Below, piece after piece: positions 1 through 12,115 of a stretch of DNA of 64,000 nt. Position numbers and translations under genes: made by a program. This DNA is from Lanius collurio (lineage: Eukaryota > Chordata > Aves > Passeriformes > Laniidae), in assembly GCA_020086605.1 (NCBI GenBank), contig JACBWW010000017.1, forward strand, positions 8,132,187 through 8,196,186, given 5' to 3'. Position 1 is the first letter of the stretch, and the number at the start of each line of letters is the position of its first letter. The notes beneath the pieces were generated by a model. It had not been told where the DNA came from. It searched no databases and worked only from the letters and a program-made list of their open reading frames with translations.

Positions 1-58
1 AAGGAAAGGAAAGGAAAGGAAAGGAAAGGAAAGGAAAGGAAAGGAAAGGAAAGGAAAG
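1..58. repeat. (AAGGA)n pentanucleotide microsatellite
   Basis: Uninterrupted AAGGA units run from the window edge into the assembly gap. The strand is pure purine, so the tract probably helped to break the assembly here. The true array length is unknown because it is cut at both ends. Confidence 0.97.
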
Positions 59-454
59 NNNNNNNNNNNNNNNNNNNNNNNNNNNNNNNNNNNNNNNNNN
101 NNNNNNNNNNNNNNNNNNNNNNNNNNNNNNNNNNNNNNNNNNNNNNNNNNNNNNNNNNNNNNNNNNNNNNNNNNNNNNNNNNNNNNNNNNNNNNNNNNNN
201 NNNNNNNNNNNNNNNNNNNNNNNNNNNNNNNNNNNNNNNNNNNNNNNNNNNNNNNNNNNNNNNNNNNNNNNNNNNNNNNNNNNNNNNNNNNNNNNNNNNN
301 NNNNNNNNNNNNNNNNNNNNNNNNNNNNNNNNNNNNNNNNNNNNNNNNNNNNNNNNNNNNNNNNNNNNNNNNNNNNNNNNNNNNNNNNNNNNNNNNNNNN
401 NNNNNNNNNNNNNNNNNNNNNNNNNNNNNNNNNNNNNNNNNNNNNNNNNNNNNN
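59..454. other. Assembly gap (run of N)
   Basis: There are 396 unknown bases between the AAGGA array and the first coding exon. The gap takes the place where the promoter, transcription start and 5' UTR of the receptor gene should lie. Its true size need not equal the N count. Confidence 0.99.
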
Positions 455-620
455 GGGGCTCGGGCACGATGCGAGGCATGGGCACGATGCGGGGCACGGT
501 CCTGCGCGTCGCGGTGCCGCTGCTCGGCTGCCTCCTGGCCGCGGTGAGTGACCGCCGGGGACCGCGGGGCGCGCTCCGCCTCGGGCAAACTTTGGGCAAC
601 TTTGGGAGCGCCGGCGGGTG
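455..620 (+). promoter_or_regulatory. CpG-dense first exon region (CpG island, left part lost in gap)
   Basis: The bases just right of the gap are very GC-rich and full of CpG (for example GCGCGTCGCGG and GACCGCCGGGGACCGCGG). The density falls off after about position 620. This is the expected signature of a vertebrate promoter CpG island spanning exon 1 and its donor. No core promoter element can be placed because the upstream part is missing. Confidence 0.75.
469..543 (+). CDS. VIPR1: VIP/secretin-family receptor, exon 1 (signal peptide)
   Basis: This exon codes for 25 residues if the first visible ATG is used. They read as an N-terminal signal peptide: a short arginine-bearing n-region, a hydrophobic core (VLRVAVPLLGCLLAA), then the intron. 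The exon ends in phase 0 at a good donor, GCG|gtgagt. Three in-frame ATGs (469, 478, 487) are present, two of them produced by an 18-bp tandem duplication, so the true start is uncertain. No stop lies between the gap and 469, so an upstream start inside the gap cannot be excluded. A signal peptide alone does not identify the gene. The assignment comes from matching phase and from strand and order with the three downstream exons. The next exon is 36 kb away, so a different first exon could also be used. Confidence 0.62.
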
Positions 621-1245
621 AGGGCAGGTGGATCTGCTCCTTTCCCTGTCCCGTGATAATCTGGGAAGCAGCGATCGCTTGGTTTGCCTTTTGATTCAGG
701 TGTGCGTTCCCTTCGCGAGTGAGAGGATCCCTTTGAGCTGCAGGAATTCCCTTCGGGGGTTTTAGCGTTTTATTTCACGGCCGGCTCCGGGTTTCGGTGT
801 CATTCACGTTTGCTGGATTTCGGTTTGCTTTGGTTTCTGTTCAGGAGCTTGACGGGTCCTTGCAATGCTCCCCCCAACCCTGGGTAGGACGGGATGAGGT
901 TTCACTCGGCGGCTGGGCGGGGGGCTCTGGGATGGGGTCTCCCTGCAGCTGCCCACGAGAAGTTGGACGGAGCGCCGCTCTCCAGCACTGCAGAGCAGGA
1001 GCCGGGAGCAGGGGATGTGTCTGGGTCCCTCCCGGACGTGATTCCCCGGCGCTCGGGGCAGTGCCGCGTCCTCCCCGCCGCGGGTGGCTCGGGGCAGGCT
1101 GAGCCAAGGGGGTTTTGTGTCTCCTGGCGCGCTGTGCCAGCCTGGGCACACACACGGAGCCACACGTGCGAGCAGAGCCGATCCTCCGTGCCCAGAGCGC
1201 AGGCACAGGGCAGCGCTTCTGCACGCTTCTCTGAGCTCCCTGCTC

Positions 1246-1328
1246 CAGGGGAAGGTGTCCCTGCCCATGGCAGGGGTTGGAACTGGGTGATCTTTAAGGT
1301 CCCTTCCAACCCGGACCATTCTGGGAGG
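1246..1328 (+). mobile_element. CR1 LINE 3'-end fragment
   Basis: The tail motif GGAAGGTGTCCCTGCCCATGG is nearly intact, with GGTTGGAACTGGGTGATC and AAGGTCCCTTCCAACCC following in CR1 order. It is only about 0.7 kb downstream of exon 1. Confidence 0.88.
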
Positions 1329-1641
1329 CTGCGGCTCTCTGATTTCGCTGAAGCTTTGCTCTTGCAGCTCGTTTCCTCGCAGTGTTTGATTTATAACGAG
1401 ACTGGGTTTAATTTAGCAGGCTGGGGCTGTGGTGGGACTTGGAGGTGGCTGTGGCTGAGTTTCAGTTTCCCTCTCACTTGTAACCTCCTCCCCAGCTGTT
1501 TTCTCTCTGGAAGGTGAGGCTGCCTCCCCAGCATCCTGTAGGGCTGGGTGAGGTTGCCCACCTGAACTGGCTTGTGCCAGCGGTTCTTGGTGGCAAGTCA
1601 CTTGTGTTTGCTCTGCTGGGCTGGTGACGGTGGCTGTGGTG

Positions 1642-1768
1642 ACAGAATCATCATAGAATTGTAGAATGGTTGGAAAGGACCCTAAATATCTGATTCCAAA
1701 GCCCTGTGGACAGGACAGCTTTCACTAGACCAGTTGCTCAGAGCATCATCCAGCCTGGTCTTAAAGCA
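1642..1768 (-). mobile_element. CR1 LINE 3'-end fragment, reverse strand
   Basis: It begins with ACAGAATCATCATAGAATTG, the complement of the short tail repeats that end CR1. A GGTTGGAAAGGACC block and a diverged body follow. It is more decayed than the copy at 1246. Confidence 0.75.
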
Positions 1769-4700
1769 AAGTCAGAGCAACCAAGCTGAGCCTCAGAGAG
1801 TGGAAGTTAACCCAGATGTGTCACTGCCTTATTCTTCTTCCCTTTCTTCTCTCCTTGTCCCTCAAGAAATGAGACAAATGGATCTAAATGCAATTTTTTT
1901 GGCTGTCACCATGAGCCACCCACCCACCTGCATTCTCAAAGACTTTCTGTGAGGATGAACAGGTTGGGAAAATGGATTAAAATATTTTTTTTAAATTGCC
2001 CAGGCAATCTGTTCTTGGAATTCTACAGAGTTTGCTTTAGGGAAGATCCGAAATAGCCCATGTGTCCAGGGTTGGAGCTGAGGAAAGGAGAAGGGGACAG
2101 CGTTCTCATCAGCTGCTGGAGCTGCTCCAACTCTTGCTTCCACTGAACCCGTGGCAAAATTCCCATTTCTTTAAAGATTGTTGGCATGAAGAGCTCCTCT
2201 GGGGCCAGATCATGCAGAGGGTGAGGTCTCACAGTTGCACCCTGCAAAGAGGTGCCAGGATCAGGCCATGGGTGGTGCTCTTGGGGTGCCATCAATAAGC
2301 ACCAACCCCTAAAATTTTGGGACAGCGCAAGGCACAGACTGAATGCAATCCTGTGACTGCTTCCTTTCCAACCCTTTTATTATTCTGTTGTTGTTCATGT
2401 TCCTGGGATCTGGTTCACTATGCTGGGTTAAAAAGATTCACATGCTCCTTATCAGCACTGATCTGCAAGGTGACTAATACTGAAGTGCCTCAGTGCTGGA
2501 GAAAAGCCCTGGTTTGTTTCTCAGTTCAAACCTGGGATTTGGTGCTGATTTTTAAAGCAAAAGTAACTCTGCAACCCTAACTCGGCTCTGGGACCTGTGA
2601 TGGCTCAGCAGAATTTGGTTGGTTTGGGTTTCTTTCATATAATTTATTGGGATCATTTTTATGGGTACGTCCTTGGGAAAAAAAACTCTGAACAAGTGGC
2701 TGATCAACAAGTTCAGTGCCATAAAACTGTTGCAGCCATGTGGTTCCTAATTGCTGTTATAAACTTTCACCTCTCATCATCCATGCTCTGGAGAAAAGGG
2801 GATTGGGCAGATCTCATTTGCTGCAGTTCATCAGGCCACGCTCACCAAAGTCCTGCCCTCCTGCCAGGGGCAGCTTTGAAAAGCTGGAAGAGAAGTGTTG
2901 CAGTCAGTGCTGGGGACATGGTGTAAATGCACAATAATCCCTTTTAGGTTCTTCTGTGTTGGTTTTAGGGGTGTAATTAAGATAATTTGGCCTGAAGAGC
3001 TACAAATTAGACATTTTTTTCCCCCCAGTGTGTTTCTAGAACACGAGATGCGGATAATTTGAAGCAGTTGGTGGAATCCACGTGCCTTCAGACTACAAGC
3101 TCCTTGAATTAGCCAAATCTGCCCAGCTGGTGTAATTTGTGCTTTTCTTCAGAGCTTTGCTCTGTTCCAGCCTTGAAGTAGGTTTGTGATGGAAAAGAAT
3201 AAAAACCCTCAGATGTGATTCTTCATCAGTCCGAGTGCAAATGCTGGCAATGTGATCAGTGTGGAAAATCAGTGAAATCTGAGCTCACGGGACAACTGCT
3301 TCAGCTGTGTCTGTACCTCTTTCCTCCTGTCATTGATTGAGAAGCTGTGAAGTGAGACAAATATATTTTAAACCAAACAATCACTGGTTTTGGCCAAAAG
3401 ACAAGGTACTCACTGGAATCCTCCAGCCTAGTTCCTGCATCCAGCACAAAGATCCTTCAGCAATAACAACCTGTGTTTAACAAGGGCCTTGCCACAAACC
3501 CTCAGTGTATCACTGGGTGTATGGTTTATTCCATTTAAGCTTGTATAAATGCATGACTGACTTTATTCAGGAGAACCAGTTGCCCAACCCTGTGTCTGGG
3601 TAGCTCTGAAAGTCTCTCTGCCTCTCTGTAAAGCTGAAAGTTTTTAGAGGACACATAATCAGCAATAATAATATTGTGGAAGCTCTTATTGAGGGCATAA
3701 AACCGCAAAATTTAAAAATGGGGGGGGGAGGGTGGAAACAGTATCTGAGGGGAAAAAAACCGTGCTAGGTGGAATCTTTAAAGCTGTTTCAAGCTGTGTT
3801 TTACTGCAGCTCACCAGCATGTCAGCAGGGGCATTCACACCATCATTACTGCTTCCTCCTGCAGTCCAGAGGTTTGTCTCCAGCAGGGCAACTCCGGACA
3901 GGCAGCCAGGATGGGAATTGTGATGGGCTGTAAAAGCAGACGGGTCCACCAGGGTGTTATTTAAAAGAGGCATTTTTACCAGATATTCAGCATCAGGGGA
4001 GGCAGGTGGGACCATGGACAGGGAAAGCCGCCTGGGTTGTGAATTTTGGGTGTGGCAGTGCATTTCACAGCACTTTAGAAACATTCCGGTTCCCTGCTGT
4101 GTCAGCAGTGAGAGGTGTGAGAGCCACCGGGAGCTCCAGAGAAAAACGCAAATTCAGGTGAGCCGCGTTTTGTGCTGGCTCTGTCCTGTGGTGGCTCTCG
4201 AGGCTGACAAAACATTTGTTGTTCACAGTGACTTCTCTGAGAGGTTTTTTGGTCTCCTCACATTTGGCTTTCCAGGGAGGGATCAGGGCAGTCGGGGCAT
4301 GCTCTGCACGTTTGGCAGATGAGCAACTGGAGCGTGAGTGAGTGGTGGGACCATGTCAGGAGAGAGGAGTTTCAGCTCCCCAGAGGCACTGGCTGCGGGG
4401 CTGCCTCGGAAATGGCAAATATGCAGAGTTTATATTCATTTTCAGAGGGGAGGAAAAGGAAAAAACAAAATAGAGAGCTTTTTGCCTTTACCAGATGGTC
4501 TCCAGCAGCAACAACTGGAGAGACTGGTGACTTGTCAGAATCAATCTTCCACATGGTATGTTGATAGTCTGGGAGGACTGGGAATTTTCTGGTGTTTGGG
4601 CTAGAATGTAGACACAAATCTCTGTTGGAGCAGAGGGAAGAGGGGCAGCAGGGAGATCTTCCTGTTCAGCATAATGTCCCATTTATTGGCAGCCCCGGGA

Positions 4701-7547
4701 AGGGCACCAGACACTGTGGAGATCAATGAGACCCAAGATGTGATGACCTTTTTTAAAGTCAGACCTGAGTGCACTTGGAGGAGATTTGTCGTACCCTGTG
4801 TGGCTCAGATTTGAGAAAGGGGTCGGATTATCTGTGCAGGATATAAACTGTAAATCAGGTTTTTTGAGGAGCAGGATTCAGATGGGTTCTAGGAACACAG
4901 GAAGTCACACCCTGTCCTCAGACCAGGTCAGCACCAGCGTGGCAGTGTCACTTCACTGCTCAAATGGGGTCCCTGCTGCATCACCCTGCCTCAGGGGACA
5001 GGGATATGTGGTTTTCCAATGCCTGGGAAAGGCTGTGGGATTAAATAATCCCTGTTCTCATCAACTTTCCCTCTTCTATGTTGGAAAGAAGAAGAAAGTC
5101 CTTTGCAAGAATGAAAATCTAGGAAATGCAGCCAAGAAAAAATCCCAAATCAGGGGCCAAAACCACAGACCAAATGGGCTGGAAATGACTGGAGAGCCCA
5201 GAGCAGGAGGGGATGGAGTTCTGACCCGGCAGGATGGACAGACACACAGCCTTATCTGTGCCATGGCACGGATTTGTCTTCCTGTCCTCTTTCCCTCCAT
5301 GAGTGCTGAGTGCAGCTATTCCACTGCTCCCTCCCTTCCACGCTCCCAGATGTTTTCCAGAAGTCACAAACTCCCACAGCTTCAGCTGGGTGGGACCTGA
5401 GCCAAGAGGGAAGATGCTTTTGCCTTAAAAAAATGAGATCTCAGAGGGCTGCAGTGGAAGAAAACCCAAACCTTTATGGTTGGGTCATGAGAGGGCCAGG
5501 CATGTGATGCCAACCCTCAGACTGGCATCCACCCAGAGCTCACACAGCTCCTGCCATGGCAGGGAGGTCCTGTGCACGGCTGGAGAAGGCTGAGCAGCCT
5601 TTCTTGTCACCATCCCCTTTTGGAGGAGCCCACAGCACGCTTGGCCTCGGTGCCTGAGCACCAGGGAATGCTCGGGGGTGATTCACCTCTCTGGGCACAA
5701 CCTTCAGCTTTGCCGGGATGCTGGGAGAGCTCGTTCATTGGCTCGGAAAGTGCCTGGGGGAAGGTTTTGAGGAGGAGGGTTTGGAGGAGAGGATGAACTC
5801 CCCGGAGCCACTGGGTGCTCCTCACGTCGTTATAAAACCCATTTATTTGTTAAAAGGGGCAATACCAGGCTAACTTCCAGTTACTTAAACCGGTGCTCCT
5901 TCAGCACTGCTAGAAAACCCTCAATCTTCTGGACACGTGAAAAAACAAGAAAAAAAGGTGCAAACTTTCCTTCTCAGGAAGGTATGGTTAATACAGCACT
6001 AATATCTTCCACCCTAAAATTTCAGCTTTATCAGGAGAATCCCCTCGGCTGCAGCTTTGCCACAAATCACTCCGAACCAGCCCAGCCTCACGTGGAAACC
6101 CTAACGAGGGAAGAGCTATAACAGCAAAGCACTCATGTTTAATAATTGCCAATCTGCACAAACATCAACAGCCCCCGTGAACGAGGCCTGGAAGCGAGCA
6201 GCTGAGGTGAAGAGGAGGGAGCAGATGTGAGATTTCCTTGCTGTTCTAGCCCTTGCCTCTATTTTTTTGCCCCTGGTGCTGTGGGTGCCAGGCGGACGCA
6301 GTGCCCTGAGGTCAGCACAGCCCTGGTTGGAGGCTGGAGTGGGTGACACCAGCCTTCAGCTGGGTAATTTCGAGCTGGTTGGTTTGAGAAGTGAATTTAG
6401 GGACGTTTTTGTGCGCGGGGATGTGTGCTGTGGGCTGCTAAAGGCTGCAGAGCTCGCATTAGTGCTGCTTTCCTGGCACTTTACTGGGGCAGATCTTATC
6501 TCCAGCACCGACTGTTATACATTTATAGGATTTTATAGAGGATTTCCAGGATGTAAAGGCCTGTCCCTGAACAGGAATTTTAGAGACCCTGATGTATTTT
6601 AAATTAACACTTTGCTGTTGTCAGCTACAACAGTGGCTATTACTAGCCATAAACTCCTCCATTGGTCACATTAGGTGGATTTCTCCCACCCAGGGCAGTC
6701 CCTAACTCTCCATTTCACTGTTTGCATTACTGGGAGGTGGAGATTTACACTTCTGTAAGTCTGCTTAGGATTTAAATTCCAGTGTTAGCATGGACGTGTG
6801 ATTATTTTCTAATTCAGAACCAAACTGGGATTGTTTTCTGATACATTTCACAAACGAGCTGGACAACCAGGGTGGGTGATGTGGTTTTGATAAACTGCTG
6901 GCTGGTATGGCTTGGCTCCATTGATTTGCATCGATTTAAAGTGGAGAAGAGGCTAAAGGAATTGAATGTAGATATCCCAACTGTTTGCTGAGTGACCACC
7001 CCCATGATCCTGTTCTTTTTCTATCGGGGATGTTCCTACTCCTGTATGAGATCCACAGCTTTTTTTCATCTTCATCCCTGTCATCTCCTCAAGAGAGATG
7101 GGGGAAAAAAACCCTATTTAAATACAATTCTTGTCTGGAAACCAAAATATCAATACTTAGTGTCTCCTTTTCAAAGCTGAAATCTATTGGGTGTCTTTTG
7201 AAAAGACGTTTCTTTGGATTCTGTGTTTAACAGATGTTTTAGTTAGTACCTGGTGAACTGGAACATCCCAACCACATCCGAGCAGTGTCTCCAGGGCCCC
7301 CACAAATGTCACTGTCTGCCACAGGTGCTCAGCCTGGGAGCTCCTTGCAGGTGGGATTCTCCTGGCAGATCAGGACACCCTGATTTTAGCATTTCTCTCT
7401 GGGTGTCTGAGTGACCAGGAAGGTCTGGGCTCCCGTGGGGTCAGCAGTGAAGGCAGGGTCAGTGCTGCTGACCACTCAGACCACTGAAGGGGTAGGAAAA
7501 TATCCCCACATGATCTCTTTGCAGAGAGGGGAGGCTCTGCAGGTGCT
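1769..7547. other. 5.8-kb stretch of intron 1 with no recognised element
   Basis: This is the longest stretch near the first exon without a CR1 tail. It has moderate GC content and short homopolymers (a G run near 3720). There is an open frame of 204 codons at 4786-5400, but it has no recognisable domain, signal or membrane segment, and I treat it as chance. Proximity to the promoter makes it a reasonable place for enhancers, which I cannot demonstrate. Confidence 0.5.
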
Positions 7548-7632
7548 CTGTGGCAGAGGTGTTGGAAGGAGACGATCTTTGAGGTCCCTCTGAACCCAAA
7601 CCATTGTAGGATTCTGGGACTCCTGTGATGCT
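7548..7632 (+). mobile_element. CR1 LINE 3'-end fragment
   Basis: TGTTGGAAGGAGACGATCTTTGAGGTCCC followed by a CCAAACCATTGTAGGATTCTG tail. Only the last 80 or so bases of the element survive. Confidence 0.82.
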
Positions 7633-9285
7633 GCAGACACCAAAAGCAAAGTTCCCTCATTGTGCACCTTCCTGAGCCCTCACAGATACACTGGCATTTC
7701 AGTCCTTAGGCAGACACATCTCTTTAGAGATCCCAGGCTTCAGACTTGTTTCTTGTGTAGTGTAAGAGCAAAATAAAATGAAGGAGATTTGCTGAGCTTT
7801 CCCTGCAGCCTGCTTTATTCCTTACCCAAAACAGGTTCTGTTTCATCTCTCCCAAGTGGCAGCTCAGACTCTGAGGAACACATCCCCTTGCCAGGCAGGA
7901 AGGAAATGAAATCAAATTAAAAGTACTCGTTGTGATGACCACCAACCCCTCCCCCCCCAAAAAAAAAATCCATAAAAACTCTTCACATTTGCACCAAAAC
8001 GAAAAGCAACCCCAAAGCTGACCCTCAGCAATTTTGTGCACTCAGCTCCAAAAGCTCAGATCCAAATCCTTCTGGGGATTACACCTCTGCCACCTTTATT
8101 TTGCCATAGCCACATCCACATCTCATTTTAAATTAATGCGGTGATTATTTTTATAACTTCTTCTCTATCCATTTATCAGGAGAAAGGAGAACCCATTCTT
8201 CCTGTTCGTGGATATGCAGGACATGTGTACTTGCTTTCCTAATTTTATTTTTTTTTTTTGGCTTTTTAATCACCATTCAGAGCCCTCAGGAGTTTCCTGA
8301 GTGGAGATTAAACCTGTGCCTGGTTTAAAGTGGCTAAAGGCACTTCATCCTTCTCACTGTCAGTGGCTGGGTCCAGTCCTGAGCTGTGCCTGGTTTTTCT
8401 TGGCCGCTTTTTTCCCCTGTAATTTGGGAAAATTCAGCAAGGAATGATGTGGCTGCTTTGCTCCCCTTGCTGAGCCCTGCCATGCGCTGGGAGCTCCTTG
8501 GAGGGGTGACTGAGCTTCCCTGAGAATTCATGGGGTTTTCCTCTTGCCCCAGGGTCATTCCAAAACAAGATCAAAGTGGAAAAAGAGCCAACACTGACTC
8601 CAGCCACTTGTTTGCTTCCACGTCTGCATCCATCTATTTGGCTGGTTTCCACTTTCATCCTGGTTTTTGAGAATATTTAGGCTTTTCCAGCCTGTTTTCA
8701 CAATAGGAACAGGTTGTCTTTTTGCTTGACATCCTCAGAAGCAGAGAAAAACGCTGCTGCTGAGACAATTCCCAGCTTTCCAGGGCAGCAAGAGTAGGCC
8801 AAGCACTACATGAGGAATTTCTGATGTGCTCAACTGTCGACTGCAAGGCTGAGTGTATTTTTTGGGGGGGGATATGACACTAAACACGGCTGCAGAGCCA
8901 TGTGGGTCTCAGCCCTGCACTCAATTCCAGTGATTCCTCTCAAGGAAATTTTCCACCCTTTCTGCTCTTCTCTACTCCCTGGGTCCCCTTGTACAGTTTG
9001 GTTTTTGGCAGAGTTTCTCTGTGCAAAGCTTTTTCTTTACCTGCTGGAGGTGATGCTCTGTGGTTGGGGTGCAGGAATTGTTCAGTTTCCTTTTTCAGCA
9101 GCACCCCCAACAAAATTAAACTTTATTCCTCCTTGCCCCTCTCTCTCCTCCCTTTCCTGGGAATTCACACAGCACACGATGTATCAAAGGCTTATCTTTA
9201 GGCTGTTTGTGTACCATGCAGATGAGGAAAGGTTTTATCGAGGGAAATAACAGTTTGTATCAGAAGGACTGAAATACATATTTAC

Positions 9286-9336
<51 letters not shown>
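9286..9336. repeat. (TA)n dinucleotide microsatellite
   Basis: About 22 perfect TA units with AT-rich flanks (ACATATG on the left, TTTATG on the right). The array is self-complementary and can extrude or slip, so length polymorphism is expected. Confidence 0.97.
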
Positions 9337-9339
<3 letters not shown>

Positions 9340-11208
9340 GCCTATAAAAATGTGTGCTTTCAGATAGAGCAGTACTTCCTGAGGGATAAAAGAGCTAAAA
9401 AAGCTGGGTGGCCTTCGCTGTGGATTTAACCTGAAAATGTTTGGGATAACATGAAATCAAAGGGTGCTGGTTGGGGAGAGTGTCCTGTGACAAAACCCTC
9501 GCTCCCATCCTTCCATGCCATAGACCCACAGCGTGTCTGCACCAGCCGAGCTCCCAAATTAACATTCATGGCTCTTCTGGGCATTAAACCCCCCAGACTT
9601 CGAGGAGGTGTGGATTTTTATGACATGCCACTGTTTCCTTCCCTTCTGCTCGCTCCGTGCTGCCGCAGAGGTGATAACTCTTCACATCCCCACAGCCCCA
9701 CCAAAGGCTGATGGTCCCACCAGCTCCTCCCTGCCTGAGTGATTTATTCTCTCTGCAGCTGCTAATTGCTCTTTTTTTCTTTTTATTTCTGTAGTTAACG
9801 AACTTGACAGAACTCAGAACAGTTTTTTCAGACCCATGAAATGTGTAGCTGGAAGTTTCCTCGCTGTGTTCCAGGGGTAAAGAGCTTTAAGAGCTTTTTT
9901 TTTTTCTGCCTCTAGCTGTGCTAGTCAGTCTAATAAAAAAATACCGTGTCTCATATAGGAGCAGTCAATCATGGCTCTAAGGGCACTTAATAAAATTCTG
10001 GTTCGAGATGTTGCTTTTACAGATCTATCCACCTTCATCCCTCCTCCTTTTGGAGATGGTTCATTGCTGTCTGCCCGTGGCTGACGGTGCTCTGGAAGTT
10101 CATGATCCATGTTATTGAAATAATCAAATTTACACACTGTGAGGAAGGGACTCCTGATGTTGGTGTGCGTGTTTGTGCCTTCCCCCTGCAGTTTTCATCT
10201 GGATCTTACAAACTTGGGGATATAAAGCAGGAACAACTTTTCTCTCTCCTTGAGGTGTCTGCCAACACTGTCTGACAGGGCTCCCACTGTCACCACAGAG
10301 TTATTTACCTTCCTTTTCTTAAAACTCACCTCTTTGCTGTGCTGGTTTCACTGGAAAGCTGTTCCCAGAGCCAGACATCTCTGGTGGTTAAACTCTCTTA
10401 GCCAAGCCCTGATGGTTTTGTAGACAGAAAAGGAAATTAAGAGTTGGAGCTTGCTGCCTTGGGTCTACTTGACCTGAGCCTCAGAAATGACTTAAGGGAC
10501 CAAGAAAATATCTGGAAATATTTTTAAACCCAGCTATAAAGCTGATGCTTTGGTTGTCTGTGGAAATTTGTTTGCTGTGTGTTGTTGTTACAGGGAGGTA
10601 AAACACAGGCAGGATTTATTGAGGGGATATCTTCCAAAAACATTAAATTCAGTTGTGGAAGAAAAGTAAAGGGCTGAGGAAAGGCTGTTTTTTCCTGAAG
10701 GGAAGACCCCTCATGCCCTCAACAGCACTGTCCCTACTCTTAGGAAAGAGAGATGGCAAGGGAAAATCCATGGGAGTGTTGCTGGCTGTGCTGGAGAGCT
10801 CAGGGTCCAGCCAGGACCTGTGATCCCAGCACGGGATTGACTGGGGTATGGGGATGAGGGACAGGAGGGAGGTGAACCATGGGCAGGAGGGGTTGGGAAG
10901 CACAGCCTTTGGAGAGATCCACTGTGGAATGACCACAAATCTGAGCTGAATCCCTCGTGTGGGATGACCCCTGGCTCTGCTGATCCCACTTGGATCATCG
11001 CTGTCCAGGATCCTCCCAGAGCTGTGGCACTCCCAGGGACATTCCCTGTGCTGGGAATGCTGAGGAGCTCAGGTGCACTTCTCTCTCTCCCTCATCCTGC
11101 CTTTTTCCAGCGTGGATTTTTTTTCTCTGCAAATTGCTGTAATTGTGTATCCCTCTCCTGTTCCTGTCTGCTGCAGATCTGACAGAATTTGTTACTGCAC
11201 AATGAAGC

Positions 11209-11246
11209 CATCATCATCATCATCATCATCATCCTCATCCTCATCA
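11209..11246. repeat. (ATC)n trinucleotide repeat
   Basis: Consecutive CAT/ATC units, the last few interrupted to CCTCATC. It produces runs of Ser, Ile or Met in translated frames, but there is no gene around it. Confidence 0.93.
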
Positions 11247-11896
11247 AACAGCAACTGTGTCTGATTCCTACTTTCTTCCCCACTATGGCACTGCTAAGGA
11301 GTCAAGTCTCTCTTTCCAAAAGGGGAGTTAAAATGCTTGGCAGGTTGATGCCCATCTCCTTTATAATGATTTCTTGTGTGTGCCAGTTCACCACTCAAAC
11401 TTCCTGGGCTGTCAGCTCTGAAAACCAGTATTAAATATATATTGCAGCCCTGGGAGGAGAGCCCAAGCAATCAGAGAGCAATGGGCCTAAAAATAAATGC
11501 TGATTTCCCTTGCAGAGTAGCCTGGGGAAAAGTACAGGCAAGGAACAGCATCCGCTGGGGCAACCAGCAGGAGGAGGAGATGAACCAATAAATTCAGCTA
11601 CAGATGGAGAGTTCAGGATAAAGCTGGGAAGCTCAGCTCAGTTCCAGACTCTGAAAATGAACTTTCTGCTGGGGGGTGGTCTTGTGGCTGAATGCATAAA
11701 ACCTAACCTGGAAATGTTTAAACTTAGTTTTGCCTTGTTTCTTTCCGCTTTTTTTCTGCTTACATCCTAAAGACGTTATAATTAGTGTTTGGCTAGATTA
11801 GCATTGCTAATTGATGTCATGGGGCTGATGTGGTTACCCCCTACACATGTGGAGTTGTGATAACATTGGGGAGTGGAAATATCTTTTTCTTAATAG

Positions 11897-12115
11897 AAGT
11901 GTTAGGAAAAATTCTTTTCTGAAAATGTTGCCAAGCTTTGGAACAGGCTGCTCAGGGATGTGGTGGAATCACCCTCCCTGAACGCGTTCAAAAAATGTGT
12001 AAATGTGGTGCTTGGGGACATGGTTTAGTGGTGGACGTGGCAGTGCTGAGTTCATGATTGGACTTGATGATCTCAGAGGTCTTTCCCAGCTTTAAGGATT
12101 TTATGATTCTAAAAT
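11897..12115 (+). mobile_element. CR1 LINE fragment, longer-tailed older subfamily
   Basis: It is collinear with the CR1 3' region: TTAGGAAAAATTCTTTTCTG, GGAACAGGCTGCTCAGGG, GGGGACATGGTTTAGTGGTG, TTGGACTTGATGATCTCAGA, and a TTTTATGATTCTAA tail. It differs from the GGTGTCCCTGCCCATGG type seen elsewhere, so at least two CR1 lineages are present. Confidence 0.9.

Noticed and set aside
894..1517. 207-codon frame next to exon 1
   Set aside because: It runs through the CR1 tail at 1246-1328 and reads GC-rich intron. It is not coding.
4786..5400. 204-codon open frame on the + strand
   Set aside because: Composition is intron-like (lysine runs from A tracts, scattered Cys and Ser). It has no domain, no signal peptide, no acceptable exon boundaries and no repeat match. 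Over 64 kb, an open frame of this size is unremarkable.
11189..11264. Poly-Ser, poly-Ile or poly-Met frames
   Set aside because: They are translations of the ATC trinucleotide repeat with no gene context.
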